Position numbers and translations under genes: made by a program. The notes beneath the pieces were generated by a model. That model made no database searches and was not told the DNA's origin. It was given only the letters and a program-made list of their open reading frames with translations. This document shows, in pieces, positions 35,289 through 46,282 of a stretch of DNA of 64,000 bases (its first letter is position 1; each line of letters opens with the position of its first letter). This stretch comes from Heracleum sosnowskyi. Its lineage: Eukaryota > Streptophyta > Magnoliopsida > Apiales > Apiaceae. The DNA lies in assembly GCA_030848705.1 (NCBI GenBank), contig CM061236.1, forward strand, positions 61,151,481 to 61,215,480. Direction: 5' to 3'.

Positions 35289-36659
35289 CACCCCCAAACT
35301 TAAACCGATGCTTGTCCTCAAGCATAAATAATATAACTATATACAACTAACTAGTACCACTTCCGTAGGTGATCACGGTTGCATTTGGCATATGCAACAA
35401 GCCCTTTAAACCCCTAGGCAGCCCTAGTGGACGAGTAAGGTCTCGTGAGGGCCTATAGCGAATGTACCCACAAAATCCATCTAACAATGCAACTAACAAT
35501 GCAAACTATATGAATGCAACTACATGAAAAAAAAAATGCAAAGATCCCCTTTAAACTAACCATAACCATTCAATAAGCAAACATCTCAAATCATGCAATA
35601 ACTTCCAAACAGAGCTCGACTAAATCCTCGTATACTAACAATACATGAACGGAAACGTGGTGTGTGCGATACTCATCAGATATACTCCTAACACTAGACC
35701 AAAAATCATACCCATTCTTCGTCAAGGCAATCACTAGTTTATAAAAAGAATGAACGCTAGACACAAGAATCCACTTAAAGACACCTCAATATCCATTTGA
35801 GTTAGACAGGAATTCATGCTTTTATTACAAAACAACATACTAAACACAATACACATGCTTATTTGACCGTGCAATGGTTGAGACCCCAAAAGGCTTATAC
35901 AATAATACCCATGTAGCGAGCTTTAGGTTAGTGGATCCCAGACCGGAAAAATCTTAGGTCACTAGGCACAAAGTCCCCTAGAACTTAATTGCTCGAGTAT
36001 TAAACAGCTCAACCTGATCAATTCTGCATAAAACAACTAAAACAACTCTCTTTTTTTTTCTTTTTTTTTTCTTAATTTTTTTTTTTTTTAAATTTCGGAA
36101 TGACTGCACTTTGCCTTTTTCTCATCCCACCCTAGACTACTCATCTTTTCAATGAGCCGGCTACTAGCCATTTGACGCCTAGCCTTTATTAACAACTAAA
36201 CACAACTAAAAACACTTAGCATGAAATCCCTGTTTTCCCCCAAACTTATACTTTGGTGCTCCTACGCCATCAAGGGAATAAAGAACATTTTAACTATAAA
36301 CAAATGATTAAGCCTCAAAACATCCAAACAGGCATGACCCTAATCTAGCCCAAAAGCAAACGATGAATTGTGTAAAGATTTTGTTTTCATAACATGCATG
36401 TCAATTTCATAAGAACTTAAATCATCCCTCTATTTATGATTACCACAATCAAATCAACATCTACCTACTAAACAGAAATAGCTCGTCCTAAGGGATCATG
36501 AAATATGCATGCCATGCAACTAAAATGACACATATAATAAAAACATAAACAAAATGTCCTACATGAAACAAACATGCAAAATACGAACAAAACATGAATG
36601 AATTACCACAAACATGCAAAATATGATTTCCTACATGAACACATAACACCACAACACTA
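35289..36659. other. Element C 3' non-coding region
   Basis: No frame. Includes the polypurine tract complement (CACCCCCAAACTTAAACC) beside the LTR, a T-rich homopolymer zone near 36050-36090, and a second CCCCCAAACTTA copy at about 36236 and again near 36675. Such TAAGTTTGGGGG repeats are common at the 3' side of Athila/Tat elements. Confidence 0.7.
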
Positions 36660-36790
36660 CTTATCCCCAAATCACCCCCAAACTTAGAATATTCAATGCC
36701 CTCATTGAAGGTAATAAGAAAGATAGTAGAAACATACCTAACACATGGGTTGCCTCCCACGAAGCGCTGTCATTAATGTCATTTAGCCGG
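36660..36790 (-). pseudogene. Element C pol-terminal tail
   Basis: On the minus strand this reads NDSASWEATHVLGMFLLSFL then a NILSLGVIWG-like end, a pattern I associate with the last residues of Athila/Tat polyproteins. It follows directly after the gag-protease frame, which suggests the reverse transcriptase, RNase H and integrase were removed by an internal deletion that left both ends of pol. Confidence 0.5.
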
Positions 36791-36806
36791 ACAAATGTGA
36801 ATCAAA

Positions 36807-39545
36807 TCATGGTGGCTCGAAGATCGCATTTGACTTGTCCTTAGCAGAAGGACCATTCACCCATTGTTTGATAACCTTCTTGCTTTCTTCCCACATCTTT
36901 TCCAAATCAAACTTCACCTTGACTTTTCCACCAATCGATTTTTTCTTTTTCTTCTTTACACCTCTAAGGTGTTTATGCTTCTCTGTCGATTGATAAGAAC
37001 ACTCTTTTACCTCATCATCCTTGTTCCACCTTCTCAACACATTATCTTCACACTCTTTAAAAATCACCAACTCATCATTCAGAAGGACATACTTCAAATG
37101 TGGTGGAAGTTTTCCAAGCTTGACATTCGAAAGATCTCGAATGGAAGAATTGTCAATGGAATCACTGATGTGATGCTCGAACTTGTGCATGTCCGAATTT
37201 TTGCTCAACAGCTGATCAAACTCCTTTCTCTGACCCGTATCAACCATCTTCAAGCTAAAACACTCTTCCTCCTCTGTCGGAAATTTCATAGTCTTGAACA
37301 CATTAAAGATGACCTTTTGATTACTCACCCTCATTGTGAGCTCTCCTTTCTGAACATCGATCAACGCTCGGCCAGTAGCCAGAAAAGGTCTTCCCAAGAT
37401 GATAGGAATCTTCTTATCCTCCTCAAAGTCAAGAATAACAAAATCAGCAGGAAAAATCAGCTTATCCACCTTTACCAAGACATCCTCCACTATACCCCTC
37501 AGATATGTGATCGACCGATCAGCCAACTGTAAGGTCATATTAACTGGTTTCGGCTCAGGCAACCCAAGTTGCTTAAAAACAGACATTGGCATTAGATTAA
37601 TGCTAGCTCCCAAATCACATAAGCATTTGCTGAAAAGTTGATTGCCAATAGTGCAAGGTATGGTAAAACTTCCCGGATCTTTAAGCTTCGGTGGCAATTT
37701 CTGCTGTAGAACTGCACTACACTCCTCTGTCAAAGCAACGGTGTCCAAATCCTCGAGTTTCAACTTCCGAGATAGAATACCCTTCATGAACTTAGCATAG
37801 CTCGGCATCTGTTCAAGAGCTTCTGCAAAAGGTATGTTGATGTGTAACTTCTTGAAAACCTCGAGAAATTTGGCGAATTTTGTGTCAAGATTCTGCTTCT
37901 GTAGCCTCTTTGGATATGGAGGAGGAGGATAGATCTGGTTACTCTCTGTAGTCTTCTTCTGGAGCCTCTTTGGGTATGGAGGAGGTGGGTAAATAGTCTG
38001 CTCCGAAGTAGACTTGTCAGCAGAATTTTTGCTCTTTTCAGCCTCACCGTCCAACTGCTTAGCTGCCAAATCAAAAATTGGCTTTTCCTTAGAAGGTTCC
38101 ACCTGATGCTGCTGAATTTATTCCTCTTCTTCAACTGCTGATTTTTGATTGCCCGTGACCTTTCCTGATCTCAAGGTAACTGCTTTCACATGTTCTTGGA
38201 CAACTGTCTTTCCTGGATTAGGCTCCGTATCGCTAGGAAGAGTTCCCTGAGCTCTGCGGAGTAAGGCACTTGCCAACTGCCCCATCTGATTCTCCAAAGT
38301 CTTGAGCGATGCCGCCTGGCTTTTAACTATCATTCTCAACTCATCCAATTCAGATTTTTCATTCGAAGACTGCCCCGCACTAGCATGAGGTTGTTGCGGA
38401 AATCTTGGTGGCTGAAATTGTTGCCTAGGAGCATACTGTGGCTGAAAATTCTGCCCTTGCTGCTGCTGAAAATTCTGAGGATTGTAAGGCTTTGCTCCAA
38501 ATTGCTGACCTTGGAATGGCTGATAAGGCTGCTGAGATTGTTGATTGTCGCTCCAGCTGAAATTAGGATGATTCCGGCTATTGGGATGATAGGTGGCTGG
38601 AACTGGCTGTGATGGTCTCTGAAAGTTGCTCACAAACTGCGCCGACTCACTAGATATGGCACAATTATTCGTCTCATGTGCGCCCGCACAAAGCTCACAA
38701 ACACTAGCCACCTGCTGAACTCCATAATTCGTCAAAGAATCCACCTTCATTGTCAAAGCCTTCAACTGGGCTGCTATAGCTGTAGCTGCATCAACTTCAA
38801 GAACTCCTGCTACTTTGCCTTGTGATAATCTCTGAGTAGGATTCTGATATTCATTCGCAGCCATCATCTCAATTAGTTCATAAGCTTCATTGTAGCTTTT
38901 GGCCCAAAGTGCTCCACCTGATGCCGCATCAAGCATTGGTCGAGATTGACCTCCCAGTCCATTATAAAAGCAATTAATCACCATCCAATCAGGCATTCCA
39001 TGATGAGGACACTTCCTAAGCATCTCCTTGTAACGCTCCTACGCTTCACATAAAGTTTCACCAGAATGTTGTGAAAACTGAGTAAGAGCATTCCTGATTG
39101 CAGCTGTTTTCGCCATGGGAAAGAATTTAGTGAGAAACTTCTGAGCAAGATCCTCCCATGTAGCAATAGAACCTGCTGGTAGCGAGTGCAACCAGCCCTT
39201 AGCCTTATCCCTCAGAGAAAATGGGAAAAGTCTCAGCTTCACAGCATCTTCTGACACTCCGTTGAACTTGAAGGTGTCACAGATCTCGATGAAATCCCTA
39301 ATATGCATATTAGGATCTTCCGTTGGAGCACCCCCAAACTGAACTGAATTCTGCACCATCTGAATCGTGCCAGGCTTGATTTCAAAAGTATTAGCTGCAA
39401 TAGCCGGCCTGACAATGCTAGATTGAATGTCATTGATCTTTGGCTGAGAATAGTCCTTCACAGCCTTCGTTTCTGGTGCTACTGGATCACCCATAACTAG
39501 ACTTGATTCACGTTCTTCTTTCCGAGATTGAGAACGTGTTCGCAT
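36807..39545 (-). pseudogene. Element C gag-protease ORF with two in-frame stops
   Basis: One frame of about 912 codons from MRTRSQSRKEERES. Gag (retrotransposon-gag family: DFIEICDTFKFNG, KAKGWLHSLPAGSIATWEDL) is cut by TAG at 39039-39041. A Gln-rich linker follows with a Cys/His cluster (CELCAGAHETNNC) and TAA at 38118-38120. The last segment has two PPPPYPKRLQK repeats and a retropepsin-like protease (CDLGASINLMP catalytic Asp motif, then IILGRPFLATGRALID). The two stops make this copy unable to give the full product unless stops are bypassed. It ends at 36807 with no RT. Confidence 0.92.
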
Positions 39546-39655
39546 ACACTTTCACTTAAGTATCTGAAACACACAGAACAAACAACTACAATCCGAGTCA
39601 GTGAACTTTAACGACCACTGATGACAAGCACATAAACTATATAAATAACACCGAG

Positions 39656-39673
39656 TCCCCGGCAGCGGCGCCA
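39656..39673 (-). other. Primer-binding site of element C
   Basis: On the minus strand TGGCGCCGCTGCCGGGGA, matching tRNA-Asp with one change, six bases from the LTR at 39680. This primer choice is typical of Athila/Tat Gypsy elements. Confidence 0.85.
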
Positions 39674-39679
39674 AAAACT

Positions 39680-41250
39680 TGTTCACACAATATCACGCAA
39701 GTATACGCGGTCACAAGTAATATAAGAATAAGTAGAGTTCGTTCCCACAGAGACTGCTATGGTTATTATAGTTATGCACTTATGCAACAATGTATGTCTA
39801 TCGTTCAATGCTAAGACAAGTATCAAATTGTGTTTTGATTAACTAAATTAACTAAACAAATTATCAAGACTATATTAAACTAAAGATTGCTGATATATTA
39901 CTTATGAGAATAAAACATGGGATCCTAACTTCATTAAATACTTCATTCAGAGTCTTTTGTCTTTAATCAATGCATGTGACGGTTGTGACAACTAATCGGA
40001 TAACACGAAATCAGTACACGCTACCTTTCAGTATACGTATACCAAACCACTCAAACATCCACAAAAGAGATAGAAGTTAAGCAGACACCAATTATGCTTA
40101 GACCCTATATGTCTATAAGATTTGAAAACATAACGGTTTAACGAGCAAGTTATCCATTCAGATTACATAGGGCAGGTAAGATGGTTAAAATTACCTACGA
40201 ATCATGCATGACAAACATACACAAACCTATGCTAGCATGGCAAGTTCTAAACCTCTATATCCACTTTCGCATTCAATAGAGATTAACAAAACAACTTAGA
40301 TGTTCGCGACGCATCCAAGAAGAATAAGCACAACCAAACTAGGATATCAATAAGTCATCACACACAAATCTTTAAAACAATCAACTACTAAATTCCATAG
40401 ATAAATCCGCTAGGACCCCATGACAACGATTAGTTCATGATCGAACTTTTCATCGTCACGGGGTTTGATGAAAGCATGATGAAAAACAAGAAATCAATGA
40501 TGTAAATATGAATAAGAGTTAAAGGTTTAGAGGACAAATCTGGAAGCATCCAAAAGTTACACCAAAATTGAAGAATACAAGAAAAAACTATGTCTAGATC
40601 TCCTCGTAGTCACGTTCTTCGTTCTTGGCTCCTCGATCTTGTGCTCCAATATTGAATCTGATCTCTGGTGTATTGTGATGTATTGTGATGTGTTGATTAT
40701 GTCCCCCCAAGGTGTGTATTTATAGCTCCAAGTTGTCCCTCTTCCAAGCAATTGCCGTTTTTGAATTAGAATAGAATTACGGCAATTTCCGTCTTTGAAT
40801 GCAATAAGAATTGCATATTCCATGTTTACAACTGATTCTGGAAGTTTCTGGCCGCCCCAAGCAATTACCATATTGATTAGAAGTCGAATTTGTGAAACTT
40901 TCCTAATTAAAATCGAATTCTGGCAATTTCTGGCGGTTCTGACTTCCTGGGCGGCCGCGCAGAATTCCAGTACAATTCCTGGGCGCCCGCGCAGAACCTT
41001 ATAGAAAATGTTGTCCTCTTCGCGTGAGCTGTAAGATCGTCAGAATCGGACTTGTAGAACTCCAGATATGGCCAAAACAGTGAAGACTACGCAACCTACC
41101 CGGAAAATCCGAATTTTAATCAAATTAACCTCCAACTCTTGGTTCTGCAAAACTTAATGAAAACACATTAAACACACCACATACTTGAGTTCAAGTCATC
41201 AATTTAAGCCGATATGAAGCGTTCCAAGTGGATTAAAAATCCACTTATCA
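39680..41250 (-). repeat. 5' LTR of element C (right copy)
   Basis: 1,571 bp. Differs from the left copy by G/T near 39798 and C/G near 41185 in my reading. On the minus strand it would hold the active promoter; TATAAATACACACC (minus) near 40720 is a candidate TATA box. Confidence 0.95.
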
Positions 41251-41255
41251 GTGCT

Positions 41256-41699
41256 TCTAGGAAACTATGCAACAACTGTGGATCTACTCATCACTTAACA
41301 CATGTTTGTAAGAAACCAATTGAGGATAAGGTCAATGCAACTGAACTCAATGGTAACTTACACAGAACCCCCCTTATGCATAGAACTATGAGTGTCTGTA
41401 ATAACATTGAATGTATGCCATGCAAAATTACTGCCATGAGTACATGCTTTAACTTACCTATTCTCACTACTGAAAAATGTTCATACTTAAACACTGTTGA
41501 GACTTCTGAGCCTGCTGGCAACAGCAAAAAGGCTCCATCCACTAAGAAAAGGACCAAGTCCAATTCTAAACCTAAGTGGGTGAAAAGAGAAGTCAAACAG
41601 GAGATTACTGATAATGCTTGTGACTTTATGACTGAAAGAAACTCAGGAGACACTGAAACTGCAGGACCCAACAAGGATTGGGTACCATATGCATCTTAG
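41256..41699 (+). pseudogene. Element B gag, C-terminal part
   Basis: After the 5-bp duplication the gag frame resumes with a second, intact CCHC zinc knuckle (CNNCGSTHHLTHVC), then a Lys-rich segment ending NKDWVPYAS and TAG at 41697-41699. Gag therefore had two knuckles separated by a coiled coil and motif repeats. The TAG is in the same frame as pol, and a TTTTGCAG|GG stretch follows it within 20 nt. Confidence 0.9.
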
Positions 41700-41711
41700 A
41701 CACATTCTGTT

Positions 41712-44700
41712 TTGCAGGGCAAGAAGAAAGATCAAGTCATGTGGATCATTGACAGCGGTTGCTCAAGGCACATGACAGGTGATAAAGCCCTGCTATCACA
41801 TTATGTTGAGAAAGCTGGCCCAATCATAACCTTTGGAGACAACAGCAAGGGTTACACAGTGGGATATGGCTGTCTAGAAATTGGAAATGTTGTCATTGAA
41901 GATATTGCTCTTGTGGATGGATTGAAGCACAATCTACTCAGTGTCAGCCAATTCAGTGACAGGGGATTCAAGGTTGATTTTGATATGATGCTGTGTAACA
42001 TCTATCACAAGAAGGATGGTAGCCTCTCTCTAAAAGGGGTTAGAAAAGGAAGCTTGTTTGTTGCTGACTTAAATTCAACAAAGAAGGATAAGGTTTACTG
42101 CTTTTACAGTAAAGCTACTGTTGGTGACAGTATGCTTTGGCACAGGAAGCTCTCACATCTCAACTTCAAGACAATGAATATTCTGATGAAGAAGGAGTTA
42201 GTGAGAGGTTTGCCCCAACAGGAATTCTGTCAAGAAGGACTGTGTGAAGATTGTCAAATGGGCAAACTAAGAAGAGCTGTGCACAAGTCCAAGCAATTGA
42301 ACACCAACATTGAAGAACTCAAGTTGATACACATGGATCTCTTTGGACCAGTCAATGTACCATCAATGGCCAAGAAGAGATATGCCTTAGTAATGGTGGA
42401 TGATTACTCAAGGTACACTTGGGTGAAGTTTCTTGAATCCAAAGATGAAGCTGCTCAAGTGATTATTGATCAATTCAGAGTTCTTGATAGAACTCCAAAC
42501 TCAAAAGTTCAAATCTTGAGGAGTGACAATGGTACAGAATTCAGAAATGCCACTCTTGGAAATTTCTGTAAAGATGAAAGAATTGTACAACAATTCTCTG
42601 CTGCAAGAACTCCACAGCAGAATGGAGTTGTAGAGAGAAAGAACAGGACTCTCATTGAAGCAGCTAGAACTATGTTGCATGATGCCAAACTACCAACATA
42701 TTTCTGGGCTGAAGCTATCAACACAGCCTGTTACACTCAGAACAGAACCATGATCAACAAGACTCATGCAAGTACACCTTACTGTCTGCTAACTGGAAAG
42801 AAACCTACTGTCAAATATTTTCATGTGTTTGGGAGCAAATGCTTTATGATGAAGGATAACCATGAAAAGAAAGGAAAATTTGACACCAAGGCTTTTGAAG
42901 GACTATTCATGGGTTACAGCACAGAAAGGACTGCCTACAGAGTCTATGTTATGGAACACAGGATTATTGAAGAAAGTGTTAATGTCACATTTGATGAAAC
43001 CAAGTTTCCAGGATTGCATGAAGAAGGAAAGATGCAGACATTCAGATTTGAGAATCAAGGATACTTGGAAGCTGAGGAAATTGTGGATGAAGAACCTAGC
43101 TTCACTCAAATTGTTGAAGTTGATAAAGATACTGTCAATACCACTACTGTCAACCAAACTCCAGCTCAGTCACAGACCATAACCTCTAACATTCATGACA
43201 GTGGTGACTCTGGAGACAATGAAGAACATGGTGAAGACAATGGGATTGGTGATCATTCAACTCAACAAACTGAAGCAAATGTTCCTATACAGTCAAGTAG
43301 CTTGCCCAGAATCACCAAGTGGAACAAGGATCACTCAAGTGACCTCATCATTGGTGACCCTAATTCTGGAGTGAGGACAAGGAACAAAGTCTCTGCTGAC
43401 AGCATGTTTTCATGCTTCCTGTCTCAAATGGAACCCAAGACAACTGATGAAGCATTGTTGGATTCTGACTGGGTGATAGCCATGCAAGAAGAGCTAAATC
43501 AGTTTGAAAGGAACAATGTATGGAAGCTAGTTCCAAGACCTAAGGGAAAGTCAGTCATTGAGACCAAATGGGTTTTCAGAAACAAGCTTGATGAAAATGG
43601 ATCAGTGACAAGAAACAAAGCAAGACTAGTAGCTAAGGGTTACTATTAACAGGAGGGAATAGACTATGATGAGACATTTGCACCTGTTGCAAGACTTGAA
43701 GCTATAAGAATCTTTCTAGCCTATGCTGCACACTGCAACTTCAAAGTATTTCAGATGGATGTCAAAAGTGCCTTCCTAAATGGAGAATTGGAAGAAGAAG
43801 TGTATGTTGAACAGCCACCAGGGTTTGAGGATGCTGAAGTGTATGATTTTGTATACAAACTTTTCAAAGCTTTGTATGGACTAAAGCAAGCACCCAGGGC
43901 TTGGTATGACACACTCTCCACTTTTCTCTTGGACAATCAGTTTACTAGAGGAGTTGTGGACAAGACACGTTTCTACAAACACCATGGCAAGGACATCATT
44001 CTGGTATAAATCTATGTGGATGATATCATTTTTGGTTCAACAAATGAGAGGCTGTGTGAGAAGTTTTCCTCTCTCATGAGTAACAAATATGAGATGAGTA
44101 TGATGGGAGCATTGTCATTCTTTCTGGGATTACAAATTCTTCAACAATCTGATGGAATCTTCATTTGTCAAGCTAAATACATCAAGGAACTTCTCAGAAA
44201 GTTCAACTTGGAAGATTCATCACCTGCAAAGACACCAATGTCCACCTCAACCAGTCTGGATCTTGATCCTAAAGGGAAGAAAGTTGACTCAAGCACCTAT
44301 AGAGGCATGGTAGGATCTCTCCTATACCTAACTGCTAGCAGACCTGACATCATGTTTGCTACATGTCTCTGTGCAAGGTTTCAGAGTGATCCAAAGGAGT
44401 CTCACTTAGTAGCCATCAAGAGAATCTTTAGATACCTAAAAGGCACTCCTAACCTAGGTCTTTGGTATCCCAAGAACACTGGATTTGATCTAATTGGCTA
44501 CTCAGACTCAGACTATGCTGGATGCAAGATTGACAGAAAGAGTACTACTGGTAGCTGTCAATTTCTTGGTGGAAGATTGGTCTCATGGTTTAGCAAGAAG
44601 CAGCATTCAGTTTCTACCTCAACTGCAGAAGCTGAGTATATTGCTGCAGGCAGTTGCTGTGCACAAATTCTATGGATGAAGAATCAACTTCTGGATTATG

Positions 44701-44960
44701 GTCTAGTGTTAAGTGAAATTCCAATCTACTGTGACAACACTAGTGCCATAGCCATTTCAGACAATCCAGTTCAACACTCTAGGACAAAGCACATTGATAT
44801 AAGACATCACTTTATCAGAGAGCATGTTGAACAAGGAACTGTGAAGCTGATCTATGTCCCAACTGACAAGCAACTTGCTGACATCTTCACTAAGCCATTG
44901 GATGAAGCAACCTTCAACAGGTTGATAAGTGAATTGGGAATGCTGAATCTGGTATGTTGA
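41712..44960 (+). pseudogene. Element B pol (protease, integrase, RT, RNase H) with two stops
   Basis: One frame in the Copia order. The protease has WIIDSGCSRHMTG. The integrase has an HHCC zinc-binding part (WHRKLSHL ... CEDCQMGK) and the catalytic Asp/Asp/Glu set (HMDLFGPV, RSDNGTEFRN, PQQNGVVERKNR). The reverse transcriptase has NGELEEEVYVEQPPGFED, YGLKQAPRAWYD and YVDDIIFGSTN. RNase H has SDSDYAGCKIDRKSTTG and ends ELGMLNLVC. Stops TAA 43647-43649 and TAA 44007-44009 both fall in the reverse transcriptase. Between integrase and RT, 43128-43205 carries several ACTGTC/GACAGT motifs in frame. Confidence 0.95.
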
Positions 44961-45366
44961 TTTACTCAGTTTTCTATATTTCCAAATTCTCTTTTGAAGC
45001 TCATGACAGCAACTTCAAACCTGCTGTCAAGAGAAGTTACTGTCTACCTGGTCTATGTCTGTTATGTGACAGCATGTGTTGATTTGACTTTTCATGTCAA
45101 TATTTTGTGCCAGTCTCATACTTTTAGACCGTGTATGACATTAATGTGGTTACTTGTTAAGTTTGAGAGATAAAAATCTGTTCCATTGGACTTTCACACC
45201 GTTTTGCATTAATCTATATGATTAGAGGAGGACACGACCATTAATTACTTTTGTGGTAGTTGTATGGGTACTCTAACTGTTGACCATTAGACTTTAATCC
45301 TTACACGGTTTTGCCTATAAATTAACCTTAGGTTTCTCCAGTCTGCTCTCAGTTTTAAAGTAAATA
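44961..45366 (+). promoter_or_regulatory. Post-pol spacer with possible internal promoter
   Basis: Four ACTGTC/GACAG motifs at about 45004-45075. CCTATAAATTAACC near 45312 is a good TATA box about 55 bp before the ATG of the acidic ORF, followed by a CT-rich leader-like stretch. This suggests a separate transcript for the downstream ORFs; it is inference from sequence. Confidence 0.45.
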
Positions 45367-45618
45367 ATGGAAAACAAAGTAGGAATTGAAGTGGGGCTAA
45401 AACGGTGCGATAGTGAACCCGACAGTGAAGAGATTGATGAACTCTTCGAGATGCTGTTGGATGGCATGGATGAGATCGAAGAGGAAAAGAAACAGGAAGA
45501 GGAGGCCAAGGCTAAGGAAGAAGAGAAGGAGCTTCAGGCACTTCTTGAAAAAGAAGGTCGCTCTGAAGAAGAGATTAAGGAAGAAGTCTTAGAACTAGTT
45601 GATAAAATCATAGAATAA
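45367..45618 (+). CDS. Acidic small ORF of element B, 83 aa
   Basis: Starts MENKVGIEVGLKRCDSEPDS and becomes almost entirely Glu/Lys (KKQEEEAKAKEEEKELQALL), predicted to form one long charged helix or coiled coil. It is intact although pol and the long ORF on either side carry stops. No family recognised. It lies between pol and the long post-pol ORF and has its own TATA-like box, so it could be an accessory regulatory protein. It could also be a detached start exon of the long ORF, since no acceptor was identified. Confidence 0.6.
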   Translation: MENKVGIEVGLKRCDSEPDSEEIDELFEMLLDGMDEIEEEKKQEEEAKAKEEEKELQALLEKEGRSEEEIKEEVLELVDKIIE

Positions 45619-46282
45619 TGTACTCAAAGTTTTTTTATTTTAATGATTTTATCAATAATAATAATAAAAGTTCTTGTTCTTGTGTTCATGATTTGTCTGT
45701 GTTAATTTCTTAATATCTGTGTTCAAAAGATTAAATTGCTAAATCCATAATTTGTCAATATTAAGTTAAGTGTATGAATAAAGCATTCTAATAAGTTCAT
45801 GACAGAACCAATTCCCAATCAAAGTTACTGTCGTTAAGAAGGGTACTGTCGTGTGTTTCTTGATAGCAACTTTCTTGACAGCAGGAAAAGACTTTCTGTC
45901 AAGACTTGTAAAGGATACTGTCATTCATATGCTTACCGGTGACAGCAAGTTTTTGCGCAATAGTTGCTGTCGCGCAAAACCTACTGTCACCACCTCTTAT
46001 TACTGACAGATTGTTTCTAGCGCACAGGTTACTGTCAACAATAGTGGACCGTTGAAATTGGATATTCATCCCACGTTGGTCAGTGAATAACGGGCAGTAA
46101 CTGACGTGTTATAAGAGTGGGTTAAGACACGTTCTTTAATTCCACTTTTTGTGCACAACGTTTGAGATACCTCTATTTATTCTCCAGTTACTCAGACATG
46201 TCACTCTCATCGAACTCAAGGCAATATACTTTTCTTCAAGCAAAAAGCCACTTTCTTACTTTCTTCTTTTCTTGAAATCTCC
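45619..46282. repeat. ACTGTC/GACAGT motif array in element B spacer
   Basis: From 45799 to 46040 about eleven ACTGTC, GCTGTC or GACAG(T/C) sites occur in both orientations, some arranged head to head (for example GACAGCAAG...GTTGCTGTC). The rest is leader-like sequence (CTCTATTTATTCTCC) before the ATG of the long ORF. The same motif fills both LTRs. Confidence 0.8.

Larger units (their letters stand above)
33718..41250 (-). mobile_element. Element C: Gypsy-derived LTR element with gag-protease only
   Basis: LTRs 33718-35288 and 39680-41250 (1,571 bp each; I see only two differences) flank 4,391 bp. The target duplication GTGCT (33713-33717 and 41251-41255) is perfect. On the minus strand the order is primer site (tRNA-Asp type), gag, aspartic protease, then the pol-terminal tail, with no reverse transcriptase, RNase H or integrase. 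It resembles Athila/Tat-lineage derivatives (LARD/TR-GAG type). It would need a partner element to move, yet its LTRs imply recent insertion. Confidence 0.93.

Noticed and set aside
36864..37532. 222-codon plus-strand frame opposite element C protease
   Set aside because: Antisense shadow of the gag-protease ORF, which has clear protease motifs on the minus strand.
45367..45618. Acidic ORF as an antitoxin-like or chaperone gene
   Set aside because: Glu/Lys-rich composition alone gives no family; it is reported as unknown.
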